Positions 21,560-35,544 of a stretch of 64,000 nt of DNA are shown here, piece by piece. The position numbers and the translations under genes are program-made. This DNA is from Athripsodes cinereus (taxonomy: Eukaryota > Arthropoda > Insecta > Trichoptera > Leptoceridae), in contig OX388305.1 in assembly GCA_947579605.1 (NCBI GenBank), positions 20,287,542 to 20,351,541 of the forward strand. The letters run 5' to 3'. How positions within the stretch are numbered: the first letter of the stretch is position 1; every line of letters starts with the position of its first letter. The notes beneath the pieces were generated by a model that was given only the letters and a program-made list of their open reading frames with translations, had not been told where the DNA came from and made no database searches.

Positions 21560-21850
21560 TTTACGTGATTTTGCAGACAAAACTCTCAAAAGCAAAGTAA
21601 GAAATACAGAGATTAGAAAAATATATACGTTACAAGGAGGACATCGTAAGATGTTGTAGAAAAAAGGAGACGATTATGGAGAGATCATGTGGCTCGGATG
21701 GCTGACAATAGAATCGTGTATAAATATAACTGCAGAGGAGACAACAGTCTTTTCACAGTCCCAAGCAAGACCATCAAAGAAATGGAAAGATAACTTGCGC
21801 TCAGCGTCAAAAGACGCAGCTATTTCCATACTAATAGATTGATGATCTAC
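21560..21850 (+). pseudogene. LINE RT C-terminus (family J-like), degenerate
   Basis: Plus-strand fragments in shifting frames include LRDFADKTLKSKVRN, then RRRLWRDHVARMADNRIV and KKWKDNLRSASKDAA. This is the order of post-RT motifs in a common insect LINE (TLR-x-x-VRN, W-x-x-HV-x-RM, DR, RW-x-D-L). The copy at 40420-40812 shares it. It has several stops and frameshifts. Confidence 0.6.
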
Positions 21851-24642
21851 TAAAATACAAAAAAAGCAGAACATTTTTTTAAGAATTAATTTATTCTACG
21901 AATTTAATCTAAGGATTTATTCTTTACAAATTCTGCCATTCTGGATACATATTACTATTGTTAAGGTAAATTCAGTAGCGTAACAAATCAATGTTAGTTT
22001 CAACGTCCCTCGCGACTACAAACTGACATCTCAGGTTTACGTCATTTGGTATAAACCATCTGTATAAGTTCATGTTCTACATAAAGCATACATTGTCAAC
22101 ATGTTTCACGTAATTTAATCGTTTTGCTTTGACCGGCGAACAGCTGACATTTAATATATCTAACAGATTTCGTAAAAAACCTCTCGAAAATTTATATATT
22201 ATTTATTCATAAACGGCACAAAACCTTTACAAAATTATACATTATGGTATAAAATGAAAACAAAACACTGATAAAATACAGTATGCGGCTAAGGCACACT
22301 TGTTTCGATAGCCATTTATTCAAGATTTAGTTCTTCAATGATGAAATGCAAGCAGCCCTAGTTTTCTGGATTTCCTTAACAATCGTACAAAAAAAAAATA
22401 CACTATTATCTGAAATAATACAATTTACTCTAAAAAAAACAAAAGCCTTACTTTTCAGTTCAGCATTCAAACTAATCTAAAATATTTGGTGTTTGATTTG
22501 ATTTTTTTCACAAATTTGATTTTTCTATTTTAGCAATATCAGGACAGGATCAAATAGTGAATTTCGATATGTGCAAGCAAATTATTTATCCAATGTGGAC
22601 CAGCAAAGATTCTTTTTTGACCAAAATCTTATGTGGCCACTCTAAAAAAACATCAAAGTGAAATGATGTTTATCAATGCAACATAAAATTAAATAATAAA
22701 TAGCTTACAACTTCGAAATAAATAAGATACTGCAATAAATATCAAACAAGTATTTACAAATTAGCAAGCAGTTATTTAAAATACATCGACTTTCAAGAAA
22801 TCAATAAACCGATATATGCTTAGGAAAATTAAAAGAAGTAGGTTGTTTATTTATTTATTTATTTATTCATTCTACGGCAAAAAGCCCTTATTACATGATA
22901 CATAACTATATATAAACAATTTCCACAACAATAAAATTGAAAACACAACACAAACACACTCAAATCTCAATGATATAAAAACATATGAAAGACAATGTAA
23001 TAGAAATTATATAAAAGATTTTAAAATTTAAAAATAAAATTACAGAATATAATTTTTTTAACTTAAAACCACAACACAAACAAATCCAATGTCAGACATG
23101 AAATTCAAAATTTAAAACACGTGTAAACTATCATCAATTATAGTTACCAATAAAAATAACAAGACATACTGGATACAAGAAGATGGATCAATCATAGCTA
23201 ACAATAAAAACGACATCACAGAACAATCCATATCACCGAACACTACAGCAATTCACACTTGCAAATTCACATCCTCTGGACTCTCAACATGGCTTCTGTC
23301 ACATGTGACTTATATTGGACTAATGATGAGTGAAATATGTCAACCCCTTCAGCAAATTCATTTCCCAAACGCTGAATTCATGTATAAGAATAAAGACATA
23401 GCAAATTTATCAACAAATTAAATTTCAATATAAAGCCAATAAATAAAAAAACAAATAAAGATATGACTAGTAGATAGAAATATAGGTGAAAAAAAGTTAC
23501 GTTAAAAATAAAACTATGACGGATTTGAAATGGGCAAAACAAAGTTATCAAAAATACTTCTCCCTCTCTATTATTTATTTTATTTAAATTCGGAAATACC
23601 CTTTTTTATGTAGACGCCACTGTTTTCAGGTTGTATGTAGGTGCAAAGTGAGCTTTGAAAGGCATTTACACTTTTCTTTGTTAATTACAGTTAGGTACTT
23701 GCAGTGACAGGAGATTTAACATGAAATAATACAATGAATCATTATTCTTCTTAATACTTGTGTCATATGAAAAGGTGCCTACTAAGAATAAAATCCTCTA
23801 CCATTAATATTGTTAATTCATGCATTATATGTAATTATAGAAGCGTTAAAATTAACACATGGATTTAGGATTTACTCTATCTGTTTAAAATATAATGAGT
23901 TCCTTCAAAGCTGATAAGATCCAAATTTTATAACTTAATATAGAAACTGTTGGTGTGTTTATACAGTTAAAATTACATTTGATAAGTATAAAGTTTACCA
24001 GTTTCAAAAACACTGATGTTGAACTGCCAAACTTAATTTTTCATATTCAACTAAGCGATGAGGTATGCCAACCACTTAAAAGTCTTTACTTTTAATGTTA
24101 CAGAAAGGATGATATGCGTGCCTGTTATTTTTAGTTTGTCCTGCTCATGTTGTGTATGGATTAATGAATGAATAAACTTAATATTGCGAATGAAAAAGTT
24201 GTATAAGGTAGGCAGTACCTAGGTACATTTGTAACAATTGCGTTATAATAATATTGTCGCGTGCGTCGCTCAAAAGGACAAACAAATACTACAACTCAAA
24301 GCGATCTTCATGGAGCACGCCACGATAATTTTATCATCTTTTGCAAGCAGTGTATTATTACGCTAAGTCTGTTATACTTTGGTTGAGCAAACGAACAAAC
24401 AAACAAAACAATTTCATCTGTCAAGCGTCTCACTTTCGTACCGCAGGAAATTGTTTGAATATTAGGTAGGTATTTTAGAGACGAAGCAGATTGTGTATTT
24501 CTCGGATATCTACGTAGTAAAATCGTATTTTTTTATAGGTGGATATTTTACCTTCCCGCGAGGAATAGGTTTGCAAGTTTTTTAGTGTTCCTGAAACCAA
24601 CCGTTTAAGGCAATTAGCACCTTCAATTCGGCCTCGAGGTGT
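21851..24642. other. No gene; antisense LINE tails likely
   Basis: No coding region is supported. Two places (about 22195 and 22845) begin with TTATTTATTTATTC-type runs followed by ACGGCA(C/A)AAA-CC, which look like AATAAA-type tails of LINEs lying on the minus strand. The A-rich 22900-23500 stretch could be their 3' untranslated part. The rest is unidentified. Confidence 0.4.
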
Positions 24643-24758
24643 GCTTCTCATTTCGAATGTCACATTTTTTATTGGCATGCAGAGGAAAACTTACATGTTT
24701 ATTACAAGCAGCTATGCCGCTGGCTACCCCACTTGTGCGAGGTGCTGTGATGGCATAG
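24643..24758 (+). repeat. Family B repeat, 3' half
   Basis: Sense copy: TTTCGAATGTCACATTTTTT, TTGGCATGCAGAGGAAAAC, GCTGGCTACCCCACTTGTG, then GGTGCTGTGATGGCATAG as the tail. Confidence 0.7.
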
Positions 24759-27700
24759 ACAAATAGAAGTAGTTGGTATGTTCCGTAAACAGGTGTAGAA
24801 ATGCCCTTCAATACTTTATTATATTCAATAATCGTGCAGGTTGTGCTCTCCGACCTGTAAAAAATAAGGTAAGGTGAAAAAATAACATATAAAAATCTAA
24901 TTATTGTATGTATTTGAAATTGCCACTAAAAAATATTTGACTCTCATACCTTGGAGTTTTTTATAGCTCCCAATTTATATTTGAGTACTTACTTAAAATA
25001 CGACATAATATGTACCAATGTACTATTAAACATTTAAATATCCGGCTATGGATGATTAACGGATATTAATCACGTCTATTTTTTTCTTGTCATTTCTCAA
25101 AGTTACATTAGTGAGGTCGGCGATACCTCATATACACAGTCATAATTTCTGTGTTGGGTACAAAGATTTGAAAAAATAATATTAGAACAGTCAATCGTGC
25201 AATCGTCATGAACTAATAGCCAATAGGTATTTGCATTGTCAGTTTACTTCGGGTCAGTTATAGCTTTACCGGAAGATATGCCAATACGTGCACATACCTA
25301 CTTTGTATAAAAATAATTTTAATATATCGTGGTACCTAATTATTTTCTTTTTTTTTAATAAAAAATGCAATATTTAGTTTCTACGAAGCGTATGCACTGT
25401 GTTACTATTTTTCCCTTTTTATGTTTTTTGATTCAAGCAAGTAGGTATAAGGCACAATATATATTTTTTATATACATACCTACCTATGTAGGTACATATA
25501 TTTACCTTTCTTTTTTTTGGTAAGTGGGAAAATAATTCATTCTATTAAACTAGTACTGTGCATGTGTACTTAACCAATCTGTGTACTAAAAAAAGTATGA
25601 AATTTAAGTACCTCTTCAAAATCAAGCAACAATGTCTTTAAGAAACGAAAGACACAGTGACGTTAAATAGGATACATCTGTTTATTAAATAAAAGCCTCT
25701 GTTTTCTTCTACTCACTCTCATGATAAAATTATAGTAGGTATGGATATTTTTGTATGAATAGATACATTAGGTTTGATAGAAGTATAACTAATTGTGTAA
25801 TGTAATATTTACCATGTGTATAACTATAAAAAAATCCATAAAAAGGTAAAACAAAAAATATTTTTAAAAAATGAATCATATAATAATCCAACGAGCTTTT
25901 TCTCTACTTTCATAACTCTACGGTATGATTTCATAATATTGTATCTCTTTTGTCTGATCTCGCTCCCTTAAAATGCGTGTCAACATCCCGGTTTATTTTC
26001 ATGACACAACTTGCTTTTTTCCGTTCTTGACATGTCATCATGTCGTATATATGAATGCTTAGTCCAGTAGACCTTTCTTGATTTATGTCGGCTATGAAAA
26101 TAAAAGTGTTTGCTTTATCTGTCTCCACCGTGAGAAAGGACTTACATATATACCTACATACATAAATACAGCGCTGTATCGCTCGATAATCACAAACAAA
26201 CAATGAATAAGCTCTATTCTTACTGTTACAACTGGTTAAATTACGCTTTACTCAAAATCAAAGAATATTGCTTCAACTTTATCCGTACCTACTTCCGATA
26301 GCATTTTTATCTTCTGGTGATCTCGGTCAATTACCTACATATATTTAATATCCTCTACTTTGGTCATGGTTCGTGCTAAATGCCAGACTAAGGGCATTTC
26401 AAATAATTAGTATTAATACATTTATTTCTTGTTAAAGTAAAATAGTGACATTTCGTTACAACGTAGAAAGTGCAACGAAAAAAATATTTTCATGGAATGT
26501 TTACATTTAATAATAATAACGTTTTTGATATTAATACAACACATTAAGTATTTACTTTTTATTATTGGTTTTATTTAACTCGAGTACATCCATCAAGATA
26601 GCTTGACGTTTTCAAGAGAACTCAAGTTCATTGTTAAAAATGTATTTTCAAAATGTGAAAACACAAACCCTAGATCAGATAACAATACTTAATTTAAACT
26701 TTATTACACAATATAAAACATAAGAAATTATAAAGGTATTAAATAACGTGATACAAATAAAATAATGATATTGTGCAATAAGTGAGTTTATCATGGAAGC
26801 GATATCTTCCAACAAACCCCAATAATTAATTGGTGATAGAAAATTGTGTTATAAGGTTTATCATTTAACATGGTATAACTTTAGACATGTTAAGTTAAGC
26901 AAGTGCTATGCGACTAAAGATGATTTTTTTACCTCTTTTTACGTAACTATTGTCAAAATAACCGTTAAAATCACATTTACTCGACGCGAGGGATGTGTGT
27001 TAAAAAAAGGTCCAACCTTTCGTCCCTTTATGACGAGGTATTATTAATGTAACTTTGTATGTGTATGGGTTCACATTTAAAATGATATTAAAATGGAAAT
27101 GTTAATGCGAACACAATATTATAAAATGGCCTTATCAAAAAAGCATTGCTTTGTTATATAAATTAACAAAGTCACATTGTTGTTCTATTTTAAATTGTTG
27201 AAACAACCAATACAAACTCACTTCTGGAGATTCAACTATTGAGTGCTTAGAGAGTTTATGTTACTGAAAATATCTGAAATGAGGACACTTTTATGTCATA
27301 TACAGAAAAACGGAAAATAAACATACTAGTGAAGAAAATGTGTAACTTTTTTGGTAACTTTTATTTATTTATTGATTTATTTACATGGTACTTAATTACA
27401 TGGTACACAATAGATGAAAGACATATAAATATAAACATGTAAGCGACAAAAACATTCCAATAGTCTTACATCCAAACATTACACACTTCAGCAATAACAC
27501 ACAAGACAATTATAGAAAATCTTACACACAATAGGTACATTCATTCACAATACATCCATTCACTTAATTTCGCACACATAGTACATTCATTCGCACAAAC
27601 ACATTCACACTTCCTAAATGTATGCAATAACAAAACAACCAAAAAAACATTTAAAATAAGAGATTTTTTTTAAATAAGTGATTCATAGTATCAGAATGTT

Positions 27701-28205
27701 GGTATCGCCAGAATAATTAATTTCGCTTCAGGACTAAATTTGAGAAAGATAATTCAACATTTTCATACCAAAAACAGATTTGAATGACTTTTTTTCATCT
27801 GAAAAAATCAAACATTATAACTGCTATTCAGAATTTTAAAAATTTAATATACATTTTTAAAGAGAAAATAATGAAAAATTCAATCCAGCAAGAAAATGAA
27901 CTATTGCAAGTTTCTTTGTAAGTTTTTAATATCTCTCAATAACCTAGATCCGTCTTCCGACCGAGATACAAGAGATATAAACCTCAAGTATTAAATTCTT
28001 TGTGAAGATAAAAAGTGACCTATCCGTGATATACTTAATAGGGTCTCTTATATTTCAAAGAAGAAATATGCGGGTTAAAATATTGGATGTAAGGCAAGAC
28101 ATGTTTCATTCATCAAGTAACGTAATACTTAAATATCCACATGTTTACAATATAACGTATTCACACCCCTAATAGCGATTCGTTTGTTGTACGTTGCGTG
28201 AAACA
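24759..28205. other. No gene; one antisense LINE tail
   Basis: No coding region is supported. A TTTATTTATTTATTGATTTA run at about 27361, followed by A-rich sequence with repeated CACA/ACATTCA, looks like the tail of a minus-strand LINE. A 90-codon minus ORF at 25931-26203 is not recognised. 25475-25505 has overlapping ACCTACC/GTAGGTAC palindromes. Confidence 0.4.
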
Positions 28206-28372
28206 CTCGATAAAGAATAAATTGGTCTTCCACTCTTTTCCGTAAGTTTTCGAGTACCCAGTTAAAGGCAGGTGTTCAAAAATAAATAAGTTTTGCATTA
28301 ATTCGGCGATGATGTTTGACGCCATACAATATGTGTAATTTTTTTTTATTGTCATGGAGAAGGAAGCTTGAT
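28206..28372 (+). repeat. Family B repeat, 5' two-thirds
   Basis: Sense copy starting CGATAAAGAATAAATTGG, TCTTCCACTCTTTTCCG, TAAGTTTTCGAGTACCCAG and AAAGGCAGGTGTTC. It breaks off after CATGGAGAAGGAAGC. An opposite-sense copy begins 84 bp later. Confidence 0.65.
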
Positions 28373-28455
28373 GATAATTATAGTTGAAGTACCTACCTAG
28401 TAAATAAATATAATAGTAGGTAGTTATTTTTTTGATACAGATTTATCAATTTTTT

Positions 28456-28680
28456 CTACTACTACTACTATAGCATCGTTGCATATCTCACATGTGGGGT
28501 AGCCAGTTGACCAGCTGCATATAATAAACATGCAAGCTGTCCTCTCGGTGAAACATAAAATCAAGATAATCAGGATGGGTGGCAAATCTCATCGCTGAAT
28601 TTTAGATGAAAAAAATGTCTTAACTTTTTCGAACACCTAATTTGTACAGGACACTCGAAAACATACTGAAAAGAGTGATG
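28456..28680 (-). repeat. Family B repeat
   Basis: Minus-sense copy: a CTACTACTACTATAGC tail, ACATGTGGGGTAGCCAG, CAGGATGGGTGGCAAATC and ACAGGACACTCGAAAAC. It forms an inverted pair with 28206-28372. Confidence 0.75.
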
Positions 28681-31600
28681 TTTTTCGACATCTCAGGTAA
28701 TTATCAATCTTTAAATCTAGAAAGTTTAAAGATGTCTCTCTCGAATAAAAAACTTTAGTTTTAGGCTAGTTTAATTAAAGATAAACTCAAAAGCAGGAGA
28801 AAATACATTTTAAATTTATCAATCTCATGCAAGTCTACTACTTGTTGACCAACACAATTAATAAAATATGTTCAAAACTATCAATAAATTTATTCTTATT
28901 TGAATTTGCCTTTGAGGTTTAACAAAAGGACACAAAGAGAGATAACTTCCATAGTGATGTAGTTACAACTTGTCAGTACTTTAAATGTTCGCAAACTCAA
29001 TTACAATGTTTAGCAAACATTTGAAAACTAACAATATATCTACATCCGCTAAACTTTGTTATACATTATGTACTTATATTATTAAATTTATGTGGTCCTT
29101 TCAAGGATCGGGCGGGTGCAAGAGTTCCACTATTGTAGCTTATCATCAATACGGAAATTGAATTTATTATCAGGACAGAACTCTTTTATTATATTGTCAA
29201 TATTTTTCAAATTGATATTCAGGTGAGAATAAAGTTCCAGCATTTATGTAAGTATATTATTTATTTACTCCTCTCATCAACGGCTTAAATCATTTTATAA
29301 TCAATAAGGTGCGTGATGCTTTGTATCGGCATCAACTTTGAAACACTTCATTTTGAATTATCAAATAAAATAAAATAAATATTTATTATCATTGTTTTAT
29401 GTTACCTACTGTTGAGTAAGACTAACGTGTAACAGTAACATTGAACAATGATAGTGGATTGGATGTTACATCAAGTATATTAGATGTAGAACATCCGGAA
29501 TAAGATACACAGGACTTGAGGAATATGAAGATGGAATTGGTACCTACCCCGTCCTGTGTTCTCCAATATGTGGACTGTAATTTTGTAGTTGTTGTGATTA
29601 TTCTTGTCACTTTCACTTATTTTGTTGTTGAATTAAGTTATGATTGATGAAATTAAATTGATGAAAAATTGAATAAGATTGTTCCGCCGAAAATAGTGAG
29701 ATATGTTCACGTATTGCGACCGTATGTATACTGTTGTTATGCAAGTACCAAGGGATAGGTAATGAAAAATGTGACAATAAAAAAATAATCGGAATATATC
29801 ACGGGGCCCAGGGTGTAGGTAGGATAAGATTTTGGCCCTCTATTTCTCCAGTTACCTTACTGTGTACATAACGAAATTAAATATTGATAATATTAAACAA
29901 ATAGTTAATATTTATTATAATTTATTTGATAGTTCAAAATTTTGTTTAATTTTATCTCGTGGAGTCCCCAGTTCTCATTTTTTTCTATATAAAATCACAT
30001 TGTCTCTCTAGATAAAATCTGTTCTAAGACAGTGGAATCAACATAATATAAACATATATTTTCTTTCACAAAACTTTTTATTTCACAATATTCACGAAAT
30101 GTTCGCATCGCTAGCAATACACAATCTTTATCTTTCAACACATTCGATCAAGTATAAGATTACCTTTTTGAATAATATTGTCGCACAGTATTTGTGAATA
30201 TACCAATAAGTGAAAAGTGTTTTCGAATATAAATCATCATACTTCATTGATCGGTATTCCAATAAAAAGTATATTTAGAACTTCCGACATTACCGATTCA
30301 ATAAATTTTATATCCATCTCCGTTTTATCTAATAAAATTGTCACTGACATAAAAAAGTGTAACATATTCACTACGACAATGTAATATACGAGTGAACGTG
30401 TATGTAGTGAACTTACCACATTGATAAATAGTACTGAGAAAATTTGATTCGATCGATAGTTTGAATGTTTCGAGTTTCTCGATTTCGATATTCTGGTTCA
30501 AATTTTAAAGATCAAAAGATTCATTATAAAAGATTTTACTATGAATATTTCAATTCAAACTATTAACGGTCTTGAATATTTTCTTTCCCTTTCGTAAAAG
30601 TATTAATTTTCATCATTGAAATCGAGTTTTTCAAAATTAATATTCATATAGTGTGAGTAGGATATAGAGATACATAAAACACTTCATGATAAAAACTAGA
30701 TTACCTACATAATTTGATCGATAATATTTTTTTAGGGTCATTCGATCATTATCACGTTTCGAGTTAAAATTAATCGAACATAATAATAGCTCTAGATCGT
30801 TCACTTCAATTCCATCACGCTTGAAAGTAAAGTATTATACGTATACAGTTTTCTGTATACAGTTTATAAATTATACTGGAATAACTCTCACAAACACATC
30901 ATTCCCAGAGACTAGATGTCATTGAATCGAGAATTTATGGATCACCCATAAAGTGGTTATACACTTTACAAAGTAGGTAACACCATACAGCAAAAATCAA
31001 TGATTATTGAAATAGCGAATGTAACATTTTTTTACAAAATCATGAAAGATTGATTTTGTTACGCTTATTATTGAAATCGTTGGTAGTGTATGTAACAAAC
31101 TGTTTTTTTTTGTAATCAAACTCAGCGATTAGTCATGCCACTTTCCTTCAATGTAGGTATTAATTTCACGGAAAAAGTATATTTTTTTTTTAATTCATGT
31201 AGGATTGATTTTATCATGCTTTTCATTCAAAACATTTTTGAAAAATACATTAAAGGAGGAAAACTGTTTTTTGGTAACCAAATTCAGCAATAGTAATACC
31301 CCACTAATACAATGTATTATTTTAATATCACTTAGTGGAGGAATAGTGTTTATAACTTGCAATACACTCATGTGAAAGAAGAAGTGGATTTAAAAGTGCA
31401 AGTTTTGCAAAAATTTGCAAGCAATTCCACCATTATGTTTTCATATTATTTTGATAGGTATGTTACTTGGTAATTTTGCAGTATATTGAAAGAGTTTTGA
31501 GATAGTATGAAAGTTCTTCCTATAATTTGAGCACCTGATCTACTTTTAAGAACTTTTTTCGGACTAATTTTCGATCAAAATCTTAAGATTCAATCTTGTA

Positions 31601-33904
31601 TTTTACTCTGTATTTTTATATTATATTTTCTTTAACCCATAAAAATGTAAAAAATGGGTTTTCACGTCATAATGTAAAAGGCTCAAGATCAACCAGATAG
31701 GCAGTTCCCAAAATAATTTGTTATTATCTCCTTTATCTTTTTATCTTTCAACAATTTTGACTGTTCCTTCTTGTACATGGTAAATTATCTTGGCATTGTA
31801 CCTATGTACAATCCTACATATAATAGCGAAGCTGATGTATTTATGTTTTTATCTTAGTCTTGATTTCGTTGAATGTTGTATGTATTTAAATTACTCACTT
31901 GAAGTAGTTTGAGTATCGCACGCATGGTAATAATAATATGTAGCGCTGCCTGCCATACATTTTCGAGACGTGTTTTATACGGGGACATTATGAATTGATA
32001 TTACTACTGCTTACTACTATTACTATTTTATCATTGTTACGCCTAATGAATTGTAATAAATTCAGAAGAGCGTAATATCTTCTATTGTTAATATTATAGA
32101 ATATAGAAATAAATCTTATTATCTGTACCAACGCCATGAGTATGTACTTATAGTTTTATTATTTTTCTTTCATTATTATACGTAATGTACTATTTTAGAC
32201 AACCTTCTTATTTAAGTTATCACTGATGTGTATATTTCCTTTTTATATTTTTTAACCCACTATTCATGTGTGGACAAAAAACTTTCTCAGTCTGTCTTCT
32301 CAGCTACGTAAATCCAATAAACCTACCTATAGCAACATACTCTTAAAACATCGACTTTTAAAATGTCATGCTAACTTGGCGAAAGTACTCGATTAATATG
32401 TTAAAAATGTTTCATCACAACCTGAACACACAAACTCTAGATAATTTTAATAATTGCTTTTTATTGAAAAATATTTATTTTTTCTTTCACTGATAAAAAA
32501 CAATTTTAAAATATACTCACATTAAAATATTACAAATTCAGTTTTTTATGCATACAACAAAATGCTTCGGAATTTATCTCTTATAATTTATTTGAAATAA
32601 TCGTTTATAAACCGTTTCCCATCAAAATTTCTAGTAGACATTTTGATGATAAAAATAATGAAATAAGGTTTTTCCTTTTTGCCATGATCTGAATTTAATA
32701 TAACAATTCTTCTAATTTTGTAAATCGTATATATTTTTTTAGCTTTTACTTAATAATGTAGGAGTTGAAATTATTTCATATTTACATTAGTATAATAATA
32801 ACTATAAAATAGTTTATTGTCTCTTTCACAAAGTTTTGGAAATAGAAAACAACAATATAATAATAAACAATTATTATTTGGAAGAAGACAGAAACATATT
32901 GTAATTTTAATAAACATTGTTTATAATAATAATAAGCTTAACCTACTTCTTACTTCTATGGTACTTCTGAAGAATGTAAAGTTTTAAATTTACTACAACA
33001 GTTGTAGGACTTTTGTCGCTGTAAGGACCAGTTACTGTACTAAATTATATTATATTTTGGAATAAAGGGAATTATTCTATTTTCTTGAAGACACAATTCT
33101 AAGAAAATAATGTAAAATAACTTGTTTATTATTGCTGTTTTGGAAAAAGTATTTCCGCTTTATAAATTATGACTACTTATTATTAGTTTCATCCAAGTTA
33201 ATTAAATATGGAATCTGTTTAATAAATAACACATTAAAAATATATCTACATTAAAAGAATTTACTTAAATTATAAAATTGAGATTCTGGAAAAGACGGGA
33301 AGAAAGAAAAGAAATGTCTTGTAAATGAGTTGGGGAATTTGGATGGAATGAACATTTACAAAATTGTGAGTGAGTTGTCGTTAATCAGGTGGCAGACTTG
33401 CGAACTGACTGATATTCTCGATTTGAACCATTCCACCTCCTATCAAGACAATCTTAATTAAATAAATAGATAATTTAGAAGAACGATGTGGGCGATAGAT
33501 ATATAAGTATCTTGGTCTGTTTCAAATACAAATTCGTCTAAAAAAAACTGCAACAAGGGGTGCAAGAATACGTGTATACTGTAAAGGTATTCTAGATTCA
33601 CGTGGTTTTGTTAGTCGCATCGTGTGCTGTGTAATAGAAGTCATAAGGAATTCTAAAAACGTTGAAAATGAAATAAAAATTTCCACAATAGATCTTATAA
33701 TTAAAATTTTCCTAATTAAAACACAGTTGTTTATGAAAACTTCTTTCTAAAGTCAGTTTGCTATTTTTTTTTCTTACACGTTTTATTACGTACCTGTACG
33801 AAAACAAATATAGGTATACATATTATGTAGGTATGTATATATTTATAATACTCTTTGATGGATAAAAGTCCAAGAAACATGCCTGTATTTCAAATAATTT
33901 TTTT
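28681..33904. other. No gene; one diverged duplication
   Basis: About 5.2 kb without a supported gene. It contains the diverged duplication at 31027-31335 (listed). Short chance ORFs exist (29422-29616, 30237-30419). The stretch 32400-33250 is extremely AT-rich. Confidence 0.4.
31027..31335 (+). repeat. Diverged tandem duplication, about 152-bp period
   Basis: Unit 1 (31027-31170) and unit 2 (31181-31335) align along their length: TCATG-A-GATTGATTTT, AACTGTTTTTT, GTAA-CAAA-TCAGC, a CCACT block, CAATGTA, then TTTAATATCAC-type ends. Identity is moderate, so the duplication is old. Confidence 0.5.
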
Positions 33905-34088
33905 TTTTAAAAAAAGATATACCTATCTGGGTTTTTGTTATAAACCCAAAAACAGCCTTATACACCTTTCACAGTAAGCTACTAAAAGCTTGTGTCGTGA
34001 AAGGGGAGTTTGCCGGCACCTGGTATCGAACCACGGACCCCATGTTCACAAGGCCGAGACTCTACCTCCAGGCTACCGACGAACTCGG
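33905..34088 (-). mobile_element. tRNA-derived SINE, family C, copy 2
   Basis: Minus-strand copy. Its 3' end is at the T-run near 33905, then (inverted) CTGGGTTTTTGTTATAAACC, CACCTTTCACAGTAAGC, AAAGGGGAGTTTGCCGGC, GGTATCGAACCACGG (B-box complement) and GACTCTACCTCCAGGC (A-box side). Confidence 0.8.
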
Positions 34089-34499
34089 TATAAGCAATAC
34101 TCGTATCAAAAAATGTTAAATAAGTATCATATAAAAGTATATTTTCGTTTCGTACATTTATTCAAAGGTTTGTTTTTGCTGTTTTTTTTTTAATTTTTAA
34201 TTAAAACATGTTTTATTTTCTGTATATTTAGTTACCTATACCTACCTATAAAATATTTTATTTTGAAATTCATTAAATTTTATTTTCTGGCAAATAGTAA
34301 ACAGATTTAAAATTGAAAATAAATACAGACAAATGGAGTCTAAATATTAATTTGTAGCAGTAGTATAGTAGGTAAACTGTTTTTTTTTTCAAATGATACC
34401 TACTCGAACTTTGCGTCAAAGTACTCAAAAAAGATCTGTAGCGCCTGTAATACAGGGAAGACGATGGTTCTGTCTGAGACATGTTTACTTAAAGCGTCA
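34089..34499. other. No gene seen
   Basis: AT-rich. A plus frame from 34393 (MIPTRTLRQSTQKR) runs into the L2-like tail but has no recognised domain. Confidence 0.35.
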
Positions 34500-34687
34500 A
34501 ATGGTAGTAAGCCCAAAAGAACAGAGCTCTTTCGTTAAAATTCGGATTAGTTGGAAGACATCGCATTTTAGCGATAAACTCGCCCTCTGTACATTGAATT
34601 GTATTACTGATATTTGTATGACACTCTTTTATTTTGTAATATTGTAACCAATGTACAGTGAAGAACAAAATAAATAAATAAATAAAA
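34500..34687 (+). repeat. L2-like LINE 3' end with (AATA)n tail
   Basis: This has the layout of the 3' end of a CR1/L2-type LINE: GCGATAAACTCGCCCTCTGT, TTTTATTTTGTAATATTG, TAACCAATGTACAGTGAAG, then AATAAATAAATAAATAAA. A second copy lies at 51003-51150. The family assignment is by resemblance of the tail only. Confidence 0.65.
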
Positions 34688-34697
34688 TTATTTCTGC

Positions 34698-34855
34698 TGG
34701 GCCAAACGTCCCTCTTTCTCAAAACCTCGATCATATAACTGATCTTTCGTGACATCAGATCGTTTAGAATGCCATGGGAACGGGGGACTCAATTGGCCGG
34801 AAGAGGTTTCGTATGGAAGAGGCTGGTTTTCGGCTTGCATTTTCGAGAAAAGAGG
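34698..34855 (+). pseudogene. LINE family H RT C-terminus, diverged
   Basis: Plus strand. From about 34770 the frame PWERGTQLAGRGFVWKRLVF then GLHFREKR parallels SWEEVTQLAQRRSEWRRLVS then ALCSREER of the copy at 35563-35877. Upstream, CCAAACGTCCCTCTTTC matches the start of the same block. No target duplication was found. Confidence 0.6.
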
Positions 34856-35544
34856 TCGTAGATCATATCGATCTGTTGAACATCTTATTATTTTCTCTGC
34901 TGTGTTTTCAGGAACAATTATTAACATAAATACAATTGAACAACAAATAAACAAAGTTTTTGTTACGAGAACAAATCATTTATAAATCTCTCGATGCAGT
35001 TTATTTCAAAACCACAGAAGTGTAAAAATGTGTAAAATTGTCTCCAATTCTGCTTTAAAACAAATGAAAAATAGCTTAATTGCCATGAAATTTGCTTTTG
35101 AGTGCGTAGGTCGCTTCCAAGAATTTGAATTACAAAATTATTTAATGAAACAAACAAATTTCATGGGTCGTCCTTGGTCCTCGTTCCATACTCGGTATTA
35201 TAAAATCATTTCATTATTATTTTCATCTAATGCTTTGTTAACAAACATTCAAAATTTCTAAGAAAACAAGAATATCATTAAAGGTGTCACTACTTTAAAA
35301 TAAAATCTTCGTTTTCAACAGTTTTGGGTTCATATCAAAGTAAAGACTCCGATCTAGGTCCCTTCTGTTCTAAGTTTGTTCTTTCCTCTTCCTTTCATTG
35401 GTTTTCTTTAAGTTTGAAATTACTCGTAAATGAGTGGATGGCTTCTGAAAATTGAATAGAATAAGCGAACAATATTACGGAATGAAAAGTTTGCATACTA
35501 GTTTTAGTGATGAAGTTAACATCTGATCCAAAATTTCTTAGATT
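34856..35544. other. No gene seen
   Basis: Overlapping chance ORFs on both strands (for example 35028-35261 plus, 77 codons) show no motif I recognise. Confidence 0.35.

Noticed and set aside
25931..26203. 90-codon minus ORF (MKINRDVDTHFKGARSDKRDTIL end)
   Set aside because: Looks protein-like but no family is recognised and no second copy occurs in the window.
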